DNA of 64,000 nt from Treponema vincentii (GCF_018336815.1 NZ_CP050497.1:2232001-2296000); one strand, 5' to 3'. Counted from the first letter of the stretch, positions 18,401-27,217 are shown. The notes: generated by a model not told the origin, from the letters alone. Program-made: numbers and translations.

Positions 18401-19027
18401 GATTCTGAGGTTGAGGCTAACATGGGAAGACTGACTGTAATAGGAACCATTGATAAGCCCGTTGTTATTAGTGACAACACAGTCAATGGTAATTACGGTC
18501 CATGCGGCGGTATCTACAGTAAAGGGAAAGTTACATTGGAATATGCAAAACTTGAAAATAACAAGGCGCCGAACAATGGGCAAGGCGGCGGTATCTATAT
18601 CAACGATAAAGCTAGCACTTGCATATTAGATAATACTGAAATTACCGGATGCGAAGCGACAAGCAGCGGTGGTGGCGTATGTATTTCTACTAATAGAGCC
18701 ATTACATTAAAGGGAAGTACCAAAATCACCCCTTCGAGCGGTATGGATGAGGATGAAAAAGGAAAAAACGATGTCTTTTTAACGCCTTATTCATATATTT
18801 ATATTGATGGCATCTTAGACGCTCCGACTCCTCTTGCACGTATCTCAATGGAAGATGCTAACTATCTGTCTTATACGAATCCGAACCACCCTGTATTGAA
18901 GGGTAATATAACAGGCGGTACCCCTGAAAACTATAAAAAGTTCACGGTAACGCCGGGGGGCTCACCTGTTAAAAATTGGTACATCGACTCCGACGGCGAA
19001 CTGACGACAACTCAGCCGTCCCCCTAA
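15415..19027 (+). pseudogene. Large beta-helix surface lipoprotein, frameshifted
   Basis: Two adjoining frames read as one protein of about 1200 residues. The first (15415-16152) has a lipoprotein signal (VLCAGC) and beta-rich domains. The second (to 19027) continues with FDINGACGRLLEYSN and two similar blocks, each starting with WG/WESLKKAI...AEAGDTIVVDG and followed by glycine-rich GGGI repeats of the right-handed parallel beta-helix (Pmp-like) kind. One extra G near 16093-16094 (GGTAAAGGCAGAC) breaks the frame, and removing it joins them. Such treponemal proteins sit in the outer membrane or on the surface. The downstream part could start only at a weak TTG (16136), so as written the product is truncated. 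Confidence 0.75.
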
Positions 19028-19191
19028 CCATACCTATGCACTAGAGGGAAGGAGACGAGCAGGGAAAGTTGAAAAGGGAGTAAATCACAGGGAATAGGAA
19101 AACCCATTTATAATTATGAATTATGAATGGGAGCATTCCCCATCAATGTGCCCCTGTCCATCCCGATGCTTTTGTGTTAGTATGGCTGGCA

Positions 19192-20595
19192 ATGACTGTC
19201 ATTATTATTGGCGCAGGCGTAACCGGGGTTGAGCTTGCCCGAAGATTAATCGCAAAAAAACACAATGTAGTTCTTATCGAACAAAATCAAGAAACCGCCC
19301 GCCATGCCGCCAACCGTTTGGACTGTATCGTAACGGAAGCGAGCGGTAACGATCCGAAAGTTTTGACTGAAGCGGCAATCCAACGGGCAGATGCGCTGGT
19401 TACCCTTACGGACAGTGACGAACTGAATATGATTATCTGCGGTGTTGCAGAATCTCTTGCCCCCAAGGTGCTGAAAATTGCCCGCGTAAGAAACGAAAAC
19501 TATGTCGCGTCGCTGAATACCGGAAAAGACCGTACATTGGGTATCGATTTTTTGGTGCATCCCGACCAAGAAGCGGCGCTTGCCATCATCAATGCGGTTG
19601 AGCATGGCGCTGTCAGTGATATTATCGCCTTTGAAAATTCTCCGTATCAGCTCACCTGTTTTACCATCGGTGCAGGAAGCAAGCTTGACGGAGTTACACT
19701 GCAAAATATTCGCACTGTTGCTATCGATAGTCCTTTCGTCGTCGTTGCCGTAGAGGATGAGAATAAGACCGTTATTCCTTCAGGCGGGACAGTGCTTCAT
19801 GCCGGCATGAGAATCTCAATTCTAACGCTGCCGAATTATATCGAGCGGTTTTATGCGCTTGCGGGATTCACGGTAAAACCTATCAAAAAGATTGCACTGG
19901 TCGGTATCGGGAAGGTTGGCAAGCGGGTTGCAGCGAGCCTTATCGAAAAGCATTCGTTTGGTATGTTCAAACGTCTGTTCGGACTCCGTTCAAAGCCTCG
20001 CTGGGAAGTTGCCATTATCGATAAAGACAGCGCCCTTGCAAAACAAGCCGCGGCGGAGTATCCCGAAGCGCGCATCTACAGCGGAGATGTTACCGATGAG
20101 GCATTTATAGAAGAGATTGCGCTTAATTCCTTCGATCTCGTTATCAATGCAACGCAAAATTATGAATTGAACATGATTACTTCCGCGTATCTTAAAACAC
20201 TCGGCATCCCCAAAACCATTGCGCTTGTGCAAAGCTCCGTGATGTCAAACGTGGCATATAAAATCGGTGTGGATGTTGCAATTCCGTTAAAGGACGTTAC
20301 GGTTGACGTTATTATGAGCCATCTGGGCGGTAAACACCTTACCCGTATCCATACGATGGGCGCGGGCGAGCTCGAGATAGTCGAAGTCATTATTTCCGAT
20401 CAGTCGGAAGCGGTAGAGAAAAGCCTGAAAGATATTGCAATGCCCGGCGTGTTCCTTATACTGCTCATTACGAACGAAACAGGCTGCCGTATCCCCGATG
20501 GTAATACCGTCCTTGAAGCGGATGATAAACTCGCCATTATCGTACAAGTTGCACAAAGCGACGAAGTTATTAAGTATTTTGCCGGTAAAAAATGA
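19192..20595 (+). CDS. trkA: Trk potassium-uptake regulator TrkA
   Basis: Peripheral NAD(H)-binding regulator of the Trk potassium transporter, about 467 residues with two RCK units in tandem. The first Rossmann motif is VIIIGAGVTGVELA at the N terminus. The second is KIALVGIGKVGKRVA near residue 232. Each is followed by a TrkA-C domain. The ATG at 19192 is chosen because the dinucleotide-binding strand follows at once. A TAGTAT box (19178-19183) eight bases before it and the lack of a ribosome site suggest a short or absent leader. The stop overlaps the trkH start (ATGA), so the two are co-translated. Confidence 0.93.
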   Translation: MTVIIIGAGVTGVELARRLIAKKHNVVLIEQNQETARHAANRLDCIVTEASGNDPKVLTEAAIQRADALVTLTDSDELNMIICGVAESLAPKVLKIARVRNENYVASLNTGKDRTLGIDFLVHPDQEAALAIINAVEHGAVSDIIAFENSPYQLTCFTIGAGSKLDGVTLQNIRTVAIDSPFVVVAVEDENKTVIPSGGTVLHAGMRISILTLPNYIERFYALAGFTVKPIKKIALVGIGKVGKRVAASLIEKHSFGMFKRLFGLRSKPRWEVAIIDKDSALAKQAAAEYPEARIYSGDVTDEAFIEEIALNSFDLVINATQNYELNMITSAYLKTLGIPKTIALVQSSVMSNVAYKIGVDVAIPLKDVTVDVIMSHLGGKHLTRIHTMGAGELEIVEVIISDQSEAVEKSLKDIAMPGVFLILLITNETGCRIPDGNTVLEADDKLAIIVQVAQSDEVIKYFAGKK

Positions 20596-22035
20596 AATTT
20601 CTCCAATGTTTAACTATTATCTTTATGATTCTTTCGATTGTTGCCGGGAGTTTTTTGATTCCGGTCGCAGTCGCTGTCTACCTGCATGAATGGAATATGC
20701 TGTCGGCATTTTTCATACCGATGGCAATTTTGTGGGCAATAACACTCCTCTTATTTATGAGAACCAAACGACAGCCGATTCAGCTTACCGTACGCGAAGG
20801 AATCCTTTTGGTAAGCGCCGCATGGCTCGGCGCGGGCTTATTGGGTGCGGTTCCGTTCATGCTGTCGGGATTTGTGCCGCACTTTAGCGATGCGTTTTTT
20901 GAATCGGTTTCCGGATTTACGACCACCGGCGCAAGCGCCTTACAGAATATCGAAAGCTATCCGATGGCGCTGCGGGTATGGCGTACGCAAATGCACTGGC
21001 TTGGAGGTATGGGAATTGTTGCGTTAACCGTGGCGTTGTTCCCGTTGCTCGGCGTCGGCGGTTTTCAGCTGATAAAAAGTGAGACAAGCGGCCCGGACAA
21101 GGGAAAAGTAACGGCAAAGATTACGCATACGGCAAAAGCGCTCTGGTTTATTTACTTGGGGATGACGGTCTTGCAAATTATCCTCTTGTGTATTGCAGGA
21201 ATGCCGTTTTTAGAAGCAATGTGCCACAGTTTTTCTACGCTTGGAACCGGCGGGTTTTCAACGCAAAATACCAGTATCGGGTATTATAACTCGGCAGCTA
21301 TTGAAATTATCTGTACAGTGTTCATGTTTTTTGGCGGGCGTGAATTTCAGCCTCTACTTTCACCTTTTTACCGGAAAACCCGAAGAATTTTTTAGAAATT
21401 CCGAATTGCGGGCGTATATCCGTATCGCTTTTTGTGCAGGAGTCGGTGTGGCGTTAGTGCTTGTGCCGATTTACGGCATAGCAGCCGCTTTTCGTCACAG
21501 CTTTTTTCATGTTGCGTCGATTATGACAACCACCGGATTTTCTACGGTGAATTACTGCGCATGGCCTGCGTTTGCCCAAGCGCTCCTCTTTTTACTGATG
21601 TTTGTCGGCGGGTGTTCCGGTTCAACGGCAGGCGGTATCAAAGTTATTCGCTGGGTTATTTTACGTAAGCAGGCCTTGAACGAAATGCAGCGACTTTTGC
21701 ATCCGCACGGCGTGTTTAGCATCCAACTGAATCGCCGTCCGGGACGGAAAGACGTGGTATACAGCGTTGCAGGTTTTATATTTGTCTATTTTGTGTGTCT
21801 GTTGGTAACATTTTTAGCGGCAGCCTTGACCGGCGCAGACATCCTTACCGGCATAGCAGCTGCGCTTACGTTGGTCGGCAATATCGGCGCTGCATTCGGA
21901 AGAATCGGCAGCGGTGGAGATTTTTCATTCTTTCCGCATTGGGCAAAGGTTCTGTTTTCTTTTTCTATGTTGGCAGGCCGCTTGGAGCTTTATACCATCG
22001 TTATCTTGTGCGTACCCGCCTTTTGGCGCCGGTAA
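20592..22035 (+). pseudogene. trkH: Trk potassium transporter TrkH, frameshifted
   Basis: Membrane subunit of the Trk system. All four pore loops can be read: SGFTTTGAS, TLGTGGFST, MTTTGFSTV and LVGNIGAAFG. They are divided between two frames, 20592-21395 and one open to 22035. Removing one T from the run of six at 21327-21332 turns FMFFGGREF into FMFLAGVNFSLYF and gives a single protein of about 480 residues, the family's usual length. As written, the first product ends after two pore loops and would not conduct. Because trkA is intact, I suspect a miscounted homopolymer or phase variation rather than old decay. Confidence 0.88.
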
Positions 22036-22045
22036 ACAGCTAAAC

Positions 22046-22066
22046 AAGCCGGCAGGCTTCCGGTTT
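22046..22066 (+). terminator. Hairpin after trkH
   Basis: AAGCC-GGCA-GGCTT followed by CCGGTTTTAAAA, eleven bases after the trkH stop. It is a short stem with a modest T tract. Confidence 0.4.
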
Positions 22067-22145
22067 TAAAAAGTACGGAGAGATTGAAATAGTATCGTCT
22101 TACGGGGACTAAGATTCTCGCTATTTGTCAGCATCTTTTAAAAGG

Positions 22146-22345
22146 ACACAGAGCAAACGCATTAGATTTCTTGGTGCATTGCCCGCAGAATACAGAGGCT
22201 GTTCAACCAGAGTTGAATCGCTCTGCGATTCAAATGGTCTCACAGCCTTTGTATTCTGCGATATTGCTTCTATTCATCTGATGCGTTTGCCTCTTTTAGA
22301 ATAAAGTGCGTGAAATTTTGGATAAAATTTCACGCAGAAGGAAGG
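22146..22345 (+). repeat. Nested-hairpin element, copy A
   Basis: Three stems are nested: outer GCAAACGCATTAGAT (22153-22167) with 22276-22290; middle, 18 bases at 22185-22202 with 22242-22259; inner TTGAATCGC-TCT-GCGATTCAA (22213-22233). All mismatches in the two outer stems are G-T wobbles. A second hairpin, TGCGTGAAATTTT with AAAATTTCACGCA (22307-22336), follows, then GAAGGAAGG (22337-22345). The core 22197-22247 matches copy B (56501-56551) at 46 of 51 positions. It lies in a 451-base gap between trkH and the ODP gene. Copy B and the covarying stems point to a conserved RNA or a mobile palindromic element. Confidence 0.8.
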
Positions 22346-22347
22346 AA

Positions 22348-22473
22348 ATGCATCAGACGTTTTTATACCCCCACAGAATAATAGAGGCTGTTCAGCCTTT
22401 TCTTTTTGAAATTAGGAATCATCCGCGGCTTGTCTATTATCGAATTTATGGATATACTACCCGTGTATGTTAA
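22348..22473 (+). CDS. Possible 41-codon ORF after element A
   Basis: An ATG two bases after GAAGGAAGG opens 41 codons ending just before the ODP gene. The product (MHQTFLYPHR...TTRVC) has no recognisable domain, and the ODP promoter lies inside it. It is probably not a real gene, but it is noted because the element ends in a ribosome-site-like box in both copies. Confidence 0.15.
   Translation: MHQTFLYPHRIIEAVQPFLFEIRNHPRLVYYRIYGYTTRVC
22385..22406 (+). terminator. Possible terminator downstream of element A
   Basis: AGGC-TGTTCA-GCCT followed by TTTCTTTTT. It is a short stem with a good T tract. Confidence 0.4.
22430..22458 (+). promoter_or_regulatory. Promoter of the ODP-MCP pair
   Basis: TTGTCT (22430-22435), 17-base spacer, TATACT (22453-22458). 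Transcription would start near 22465, about 20 bases before the ODP start. Confidence 0.6.
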
Positions 22474-22486
22474 ATGCAGTCTTTAA

Positions 22487-23287
22487 ATGCGAGGTAGTAG
22501 AAAAATAATGATATCTGATACAAATGCACGTGTGCAAGGCAAGATTCTTTACGAGGATGAAAATCATAAGTTTATCTGGCTGGGCGGTGAAACAAAATAC
22601 CGGAAAGGGGCCGTACAGACCATGCAGTATCTAATCATCGATAACGGCCGTGGGATTTTACTGGATCCGGGCGGGGTACATCTTTTTTCTCAGGTAGTAA
22701 CTGCTGTCAGTAGATTTATATCGGTAGATAAAATCGACATTATCTTTTTTTCTCATCAAGACCCTGACGTTTCTTCGGGTATCGCCCTGTGGCTGGGTAT
22801 TACGCAGGCACAGATTTATATTTCGTCCCTTTGGCTCCGTTTTATGCCTCATTTCGGTATTGTGGATGTTTCGCGTATGACCGGTATCCCCGATAAGGGT
22901 ATGAGCATTTCCTTGACTTCCGGCAATAAGCTACGATGTGTGCCTTCCCACTTTATGCATTCGCCGGGGCACTTTTCACTTTTTGACGAATGTTCTCGTA
23001 TTTTGTTCAGCGGTGATATCGGCGCTGCCGTATTTGAAAAAGAGGAAGATGAAACACTTTTTATCGATGACTTTCAAAAGCATATCCCGTTGATTGAAGG
23101 CTTTCATGTCAGGTATATGGCTGCTAATAAGGTTGTTAAGCGCTGGGTTGAAGTAGTACGGCTATTGAACCCTTCTATTATTGCGCCGCAACACGGAGCC
23201 GTTTATACTGATGATAAGGTAGAGCTTTTCTTAAATTGGCTTTCGAATCTGCAATGCGGTATTGATTATCTTGATCGATTATTTTAA
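22487..23287 (+). CDS. Di-iron oxygen/Fe(II)-binding protein (ODP), metallo-beta-lactamase fold
   Basis: Cytoplasmic sensor of the ODP family, 266 residues. In T. denticola an ODP protein reversibly binds iron and oxygen and signals to chemotaxis. The lactamase-fold metal ligands are visible: HQDPD near residue 90, HSPGH near 158, SGDIGA near 175 and QHGAV near 234. The first motif has Asp where Glu is common in the H-x-E-x-D set. The flavodoxin domain of related flavo-diiron proteins is absent. GAGGTAG may instead serve the in-frame ATG at 22508. The chemoreceptor gene follows after eleven bases, so the pair is an operon and probably a signalling unit. Confidence 0.82.
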   Translation: MRGSRKIMISDTNARVQGKILYEDENHKFIWLGGETKYRKGAVQTMQYLIIDNGRGILLDPGGVHLFSQVVTAVSRFISVDKIDIIFFSHQDPDVSSGIALWLGITQAQIYISSLWLRFMPHFGIVDVSRMTGIPDKGMSISLTSGNKLRCVPSHFMHSPGHFSLFDECSRILFSGDIGAAVFEKEEDETLFIDDFQKHIPLIEGFHVRYMAANKVVKRWVEVVRLLNPSIIAPQHGAVYTDDKVELFLNWLSNLQCGIDYLDRLF

Positions 23288-23298
23288 GGAACAGTTCT

Positions 23299-24156
23299 AT
23301 GGTAGATGAACAGGCAGCCATTGAAAATTTCTCCGATTTAGTAGATAAAATTGTTGTTAAATACAATAAAGGCGTCGTATTAGACTATGTAACGCAGCAT
23401 TCGTTTCAAATTATCAAAAGTTCAATGGAACAGCTGGAAGAACGATTTGAAACTATTATTTCAATATTTGAAGAAATTCAAAAAGAGAGTAGCTCTTCTG
23501 CTACGAATGCAATTCGTGTCGACGATTTGTTGGATGCGGCGCTCGGCGGAAGAAAAGTGCTGCAAAAAGAAATTCATAATCGACTTGATGAAATTGATGA
23601 AGCGGCAACCACGGCACAAACAACAGCAGCCTCATTCGAAACGCTCAAAGAACATACCGGCGAAGTTAAAGCGATGGTTTCCGATATTCAAGATATTTCG
23701 ATAAAAACCGGTATTCTGGCTATTAATGCTTCAATTGAAGCCGCTCATGCAGGTAAGGCTGGCGACGGTTTTAGAATTATCGCCAATGAGGTACGAAATC
23801 TTTCAACCCAAACCGGCACCTTTGCGAAAATGATTGAGACAAAAATGGCTGAATTGCAGTCATCGGTAAACGATATCAATAATAATATGTCGCTTTTTAT
23901 TTCGCTGTTTTCAAAGTTTCAAAAATCTTTTACCGGTATTCTTGCCAATTATGATAAAAATTCGGAAACCTTAGATGCGGCAGGCTGTTCGTTGGCGGAA
24001 ATATCTTCTTCGATTAAAGAACAAGATACCAGTATCCACGAAGGTTTTAACTCGCTGAAAGCGATCAATGAGTTCTTAAAAGAAACGAGCACTATATTGG
24101 AAGTGGTACAAACCAGTCATCGACATTTGGGTTCATTATTACAGAAAAAAGAATAG
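23299..24156 (+). CDS. Cytoplasmic methyl-accepting chemotaxis protein
   Basis: A 285-residue chemoreceptor without membrane segments. The signalling hairpin is plain: KTGILAINASIEAAHAGKAGDGF then RIIANEVRNLSTQT near residues 135-170. It is flanked by long coiled coil. The N-terminal part is short and has no recognised ligand domain, so the input most likely comes from the ODP protein encoded immediately upstream. In T. denticola an ODP works with a cytoplasmic MCP. Receptor output goes to CheA/CheW. AAGGAAC precedes the ATG. After the stop, 163 bases carry no supported gene. Confidence 0.88.
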   Translation: MVDEQAAIENFSDLVDKIVVKYNKGVVLDYVTQHSFQIIKSSMEQLEERFETIISIFEEIQKESSSSATNAIRVDDLLDAALGGRKVLQKEIHNRLDEIDEAATTAQTTAASFETLKEHTGEVKAMVSDIQDISIKTGILAINASIEAAHAGKAGDGFRIIANEVRNLSTQTGTFAKMIETKMAELQSSVNDINNNMSLFISLFSKFQKSFTGILANYDKNSETLDAAGCSLAEISSSIKEQDTSIHEGFNSLKAINEFLKETSTILEVVQTSHRHLGSLLQKKE

Positions 24157-24319
24157 CCGAAAGAATTTCCGCTTCATTTTTCAAAAATTCTATTTTTGCA
24201 GATAGAAGAGTAACAGGGTTTGAAACGACAGCCCCCCCGCGACAATGTCTCCATTTGTGTTCCGAACTTTTCAATATATGTCTGCTCAAATATCATCGCT
24301 TGGTTTTCTGCAAGTGTTA

Positions 24320-25042
24320 TTAGGTTTTCTTTATGAGAATATATCCTAGATATCCCAATTCACTGTGAAGTGTACTAAACGTTGTTGTATATCCATAGCT
24401 GGCGGCATAAAAGTTCACACACCAGTATTCTTCTGTTCCGCCCGATACGGACGCCGGTTGTACATCGTTATCGCCTACAGCGATATTGTCTTTCTTAAAG
24501 GTACGTTTAGTAGGAGATATTCTGTCATCCCTCTGTGGAATTCCCTTTGAAACTGAGTTTACGATAAGCTGAGCCGGATCGGTAACAGGTGTACCGTAGT
24601 CTTGTAAACGGAAGCGGACAGAAGCATCGGAAGGATATGTTGTAATTAACGGGCGGGTAGAGATTTGATTTGTCATTAAGCGATAGTATTTTTTTGTATT
24701 TTCCAAATACTCTACTGCTGTAAACGGGTTGTCACTATTATACCGGTCGATTTGGCTTCTATCATTTTCGCAGTCATTCTTCCGTTCATAAATACGATAG
24801 TAAATTTCGGTTCCCTTAATATATCCTGCTGCTCCCGTTGCATTTGCAGTATCAGCGGTATTGAATTCACAATACCGCTGACTTAAATCTTCAAGATTAC
24901 TGGGATCATGCTCTGAACGCTGCGGTTTTTCAAGATAGATTAAATTCGGAATACCGCAGGTTGTCATAAACAGGCTGCAGAGACAACAAAAAAGAAAAGT
25001 ATATCGCTGGTATAAAAGTTGCAACAGCCGCATCACCCCCAA
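24320..25042 (-). CDS. Hypothetical lipoprotein
   Basis: Not recognised. The N terminus is hydrophobic (FLFCCLCSLF) and ends in LFMTTC, a relaxed spirochaete-like lipobox. The rest is polar, about 215 residues, with no domain I can name. Several acidic and Tyr-rich patches occur (GTEIYYRIYERKND). It is the last gene of the hisS operon and starts twelve bases after the TPR gene. The start codon is uncertain: TTG 25042, GTG 25036 and ATG 25033 are all possible. Export to the periplasm or outer membrane is inferred from the signal. Confidence 0.6.
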   Translation of the reverse strand: MGVMRLLQLLYQRYTFLFCCLCSLFMTTCGIPNLIYLEKPQRSEHDPSNLEDLSQRYCEFNTADTANATGAAGYIKGTEIYYRIYERKNDCENDRSQIDRYNSDNPFTAVEYLENTKKYYRLMTNQISTRPLITTYPSDASVRFRLQDYGTPVTDPAQLIVNSVSKGIPQRDDRISPTKRTFKKDNIAVGDNDVQPASVSGGTEEYWCVNFYAASYGYTTTFSTLHSELGYLGYILIKKT

Positions 25043-25054
25043 CAGTATTTTCCT

Positions 25055-25726
25055 CTATTGAATGGAAAGAGCAATAATCCGCGATTTTGCAAGCAATGCC
25101 CAATCGTTATCGGGATACAACTCCGTAAGTTTTGTATATGCTTCAATTGCTTTATCCGAATGAGCGAGGCTTTCTTCAAGTCGCCCAATGTTAAACAATG
25201 CCCGCGGTTTAAGCGGAAAGTCGTCATAAGAGCCTGACAAGGTATACAGTTCCAACGCTTTATCGTGTTGCTGTAATTCGTCGGCACAGGCTGCCGCATT
25301 AAAATAAGCGATACCGGCAGTATAAGATTTTTGCTGCGCCTCTCCTGCCTTTTGGTAAAAGGTGAGCGCTTTTTCCCAATCCTTGCGGAGTACATAGATT
25401 TCGCCGAGCGTTGTATAGGCTCTAAATGCAGCATAGCTACGACCGTTTGCTGCAGCTTGCTTTTCAAGTTTTTCGGCAAGCGCATCTTCCTTAGCTGTCA
25501 TATCTTCGGCGTTTTTATTTCGTAAATCCATCCATTCGGAGATTATTGTCTCCGTTTCTATAGATGCTTTTTTTGCTGCGCGTGCAGTGAGCGATGATGC
25601 AATCAAAGCGATTGCGACAACAGCACAAATTGCTCCCAGTATAATGACGATCGGTTTCCGATGCCGAGTTAAAAATTGCCCACAGCGTTCTGAAAAAGAA
25701 AGCGTTTGATCATTTTGTTCTGCCAT
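25055..25726 (-). CDS. Membrane-anchored TPR protein (YfgM-like)
   Basis: A 223-residue protein with a short cytoplasmic head, one membrane segment (IVIILGAICAVVAIALIASSL, residues about 30-50) and about four tetratricopeptide repeats outside (AYTTLGEIYVLRKDWEKALTFYQKAG; FNIGRLEESLAHSDKAIEAYTKL). The layout resembles YfgM, which works with the SecYEG/PpiD exit site, but similarity in the TPR region alone does not prove that role. It lies between the NtrC-like regulator and a lipoprotein gene, spaced twelve bases from each, so it is co-transcribed. Confidence 0.78.
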   Translation of the reverse strand: MAEQNDQTLSFSERCGQFLTRHRKPIVIILGAICAVVAIALIASSLTARAAKKASIETETIISEWMDLRNKNAEDMTAKEDALAEKLEKQAAANGRSYAAFRAYTTLGEIYVLRKDWEKALTFYQKAGEAQQKSYTAGIAYFNAAACADELQQHDKALELYTLSGSYDDFPLKPRALFNIGRLEESLAHSDKAIEAYTKLTELYPDNDWALLAKSRIIALSIQ

Positions 25727-25738
25727 ATATGTCTCCCG

Positions 25739-27217
25739 TTAATTTTTTATGTTTAGTTCTTTCATCAACCGTGAAAGATATGTCCTTTGAATTTTCAGTA
25801 TCGAAGCCGCCGCGGTTTGATTTCCGCCGGTTTTCTCCAGTACTGTTCGGATATATGTCCGTTTAAATACGTCCGTTGCGGTTTTAAGACCGTCAATTTC
25901 TCCGGTCAACACCGCTGTAGCAGAGCGGGGAAATAAATATTCAGCGGTAACGAGCGGCGGATATCCGTTTAAGCATCCGTATTCGACGCTGTTTTTTAGT
26001 TCCCGTATATTCTCCTTCCATTCCGCTTGCTGCAATGCCTCGTGAGCATCTGCCGAAAAACCGGTAAACGGTTTCCGCATTTCCTGTGCTGCCTGACGCA
26101 AAAAAAACTGCGCAAGCGCTTCAATGTCTTCTTTGCGCTGCCGTAACGGCGGTATATACAGCGGCAGTACATTTAATTTGCCGTACAGCTCCGATAGGAA
26201 GTCTCCTTCGCGGGTTAAGCGTTCGATGTCGCGGGATGTTGAGGCTATTAACCGTATGTTTCCGCCGCTTTGCTCAAGCTGTAAAATCTTGTCCAAAAGC
26301 CTCTTTTGCAGTGAAAGCGGAATGACCGCCGCCTCATCAAGGAACAAGGTACCGCCTTCGGCTTGTTTAAAACAGCTTTCATCTGAGCCATCGATAACGG
26401 CCGTATCATCCGCAGCAGCGCCGAATAAGCGGTGGGCAAGCAACTGGTCTGACGGCTCAGTACAATTCACACGAATAAAGGGATGATCTGCACGGCAGCT
26501 GTGAATATGCAGCTGCTTTGCAACTGACGCTTTTCCTACTCCATTTTCACCTATAATAAGTATCGGTATATCGGACGATGCAAGCTGCTTACAGAGCTCA
26601 AATTTCTCTCGCATTACCGGACTGGACGCTATAAAAGGCTTTTTTTCCGTTGCGTATTCTGTTATTTGCTCCCTGTGTTTTACAGCATCCGCATAGAAAC
26701 GGTATGCACACGAAGTACGGTAAACCGGTGCGGCATATCCCGCTACAAGGCTCAATAACGAAAGGTCGGATTCTAAAAAATTTCCTCCGTCTCTTTTATT
26801 CACTGCTTCAAGAACACCGATACGAGTATCCTCTATACACAGCGGTACTGCGATAAATCCCGACGCCGCATAGGGAGTTCCATCCATACCGTTGGATGTA
26901 AAGCGACTTTCTGCATCGGGGGTATTCATTCTTAACGGTTCGTTTTGTCGTAACACCCATGCCGCTGCTGCCGGTAATTCTTTTTTTGCGTCAAAGCAAT
27001 AAAAAGTATCATCACATATATACGCAACCGTTTGAGCTTTTTGTAACGTTTCGTCCGTTAAAAAAAGAGAAGCAGCGGTACTGCCCACTGCTTGCATACT
27101 CGAACGGAGAATAATTTCGAGCAATACATCCCCCGAAGCCGAAGCGCCATCGGTGAACAAGGGAGTATTGATGAGAGCAGCTATTTTTTCGGGTAAAATA
27201 TGACCTAAAATATACAT
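25739..27217 (-). CDS. NtrC-like GAF-AAA+-Fis regulator lacking the GAFTGA loop
   Basis: A 492-residue regulator with a GAF domain (about 25-170), an AAA+ domain of sigma-54-activator type (about 200-420) and a Fis-type helix-turn-helix at the end (NQTAAASILKIQRTYLSRLM). Walker A is GENGVGKAS and Walker B GGTLFLDEA. The GAFTGA loop, which normally follows the LFG motif and contacts sigma-54, is replaced by HRLFGAAADDTAVIDG, so ordinary sigma-54 activation is doubtful. The arginine-rich PPLRQRKEDI box is kept. It may act as a repressor or a sigma-70-type regulator like TyrR. It follows the cmk-rpsA gene by 20 bases. Confidence 0.85.
   Translation of the reverse strand: MYILGHILPEKIAALINTPLFTDGASASGDVLLEIILRSSMQAVGSTAASLFLTDETLQKAQTVAYICDDTFYCFDAKKELPAAAAWVLRQNEPLRMNTPDAESRFTSNGMDGTPYAASGFIAVPLCIEDTRIGVLEAVNKRDGGNFLESDLSLLSLVAGYAAPVYRTSCAYRFYADAVKHREQITEYATEKKPFIASSPVMREKFELCKQLASSDIPILIIGENGVGKASVAKQLHIHSCRADHPFIRVNCTEPSDQLLAHRLFGAAADDTAVIDGSDESCFKQAEGGTLFLDEAAVIPLSLQKRLLDKILQLEQSGGNIRLIASTSRDIERLTREGDFLSELYGKLNVLPLYIPPLRQRKEDIEALAQFFLRQAAQEMRKPFTGFSADAHEALQQAEWKENIRELKNSVEYGCLNGYPPLVTAEYLFPRSATAVLTGEIDGLKTATDVFKRTYIRTVLEKTGGNQTAAASILKIQRTYLSRLMKELNIKN

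Noticed and set aside
18005..18583. 192-codon frame antisense to the beta-helix lipoprotein
   Set aside because: The sense strand carries clear GGGI repeats. The antisense frame is an effect of their codon pattern.
16136..19027. Independent gene starting at TTG 16136
   Set aside because: In-frame homologous sequence continues upstream (KSGFDINGACGRLLEYSN) and there is no ribosome site. It is the second part of the frameshifted lipoprotein.
22213..22240. tRNA-like GGTTCAAAT/TTCAA stretches in the nested-hairpin elements
   Set aside because: No cloverleaf, acceptor stem or anticodon arm can be formed. The resemblance is limited to a T-loop-like string.
24157..24319. Short minus-strand frames that read like a broken peptide around a C7 run
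   Set aside because: The two pieces (about 25 and 35 codons) show no known domain and no ribosome site. Too little to call a gene remnant.
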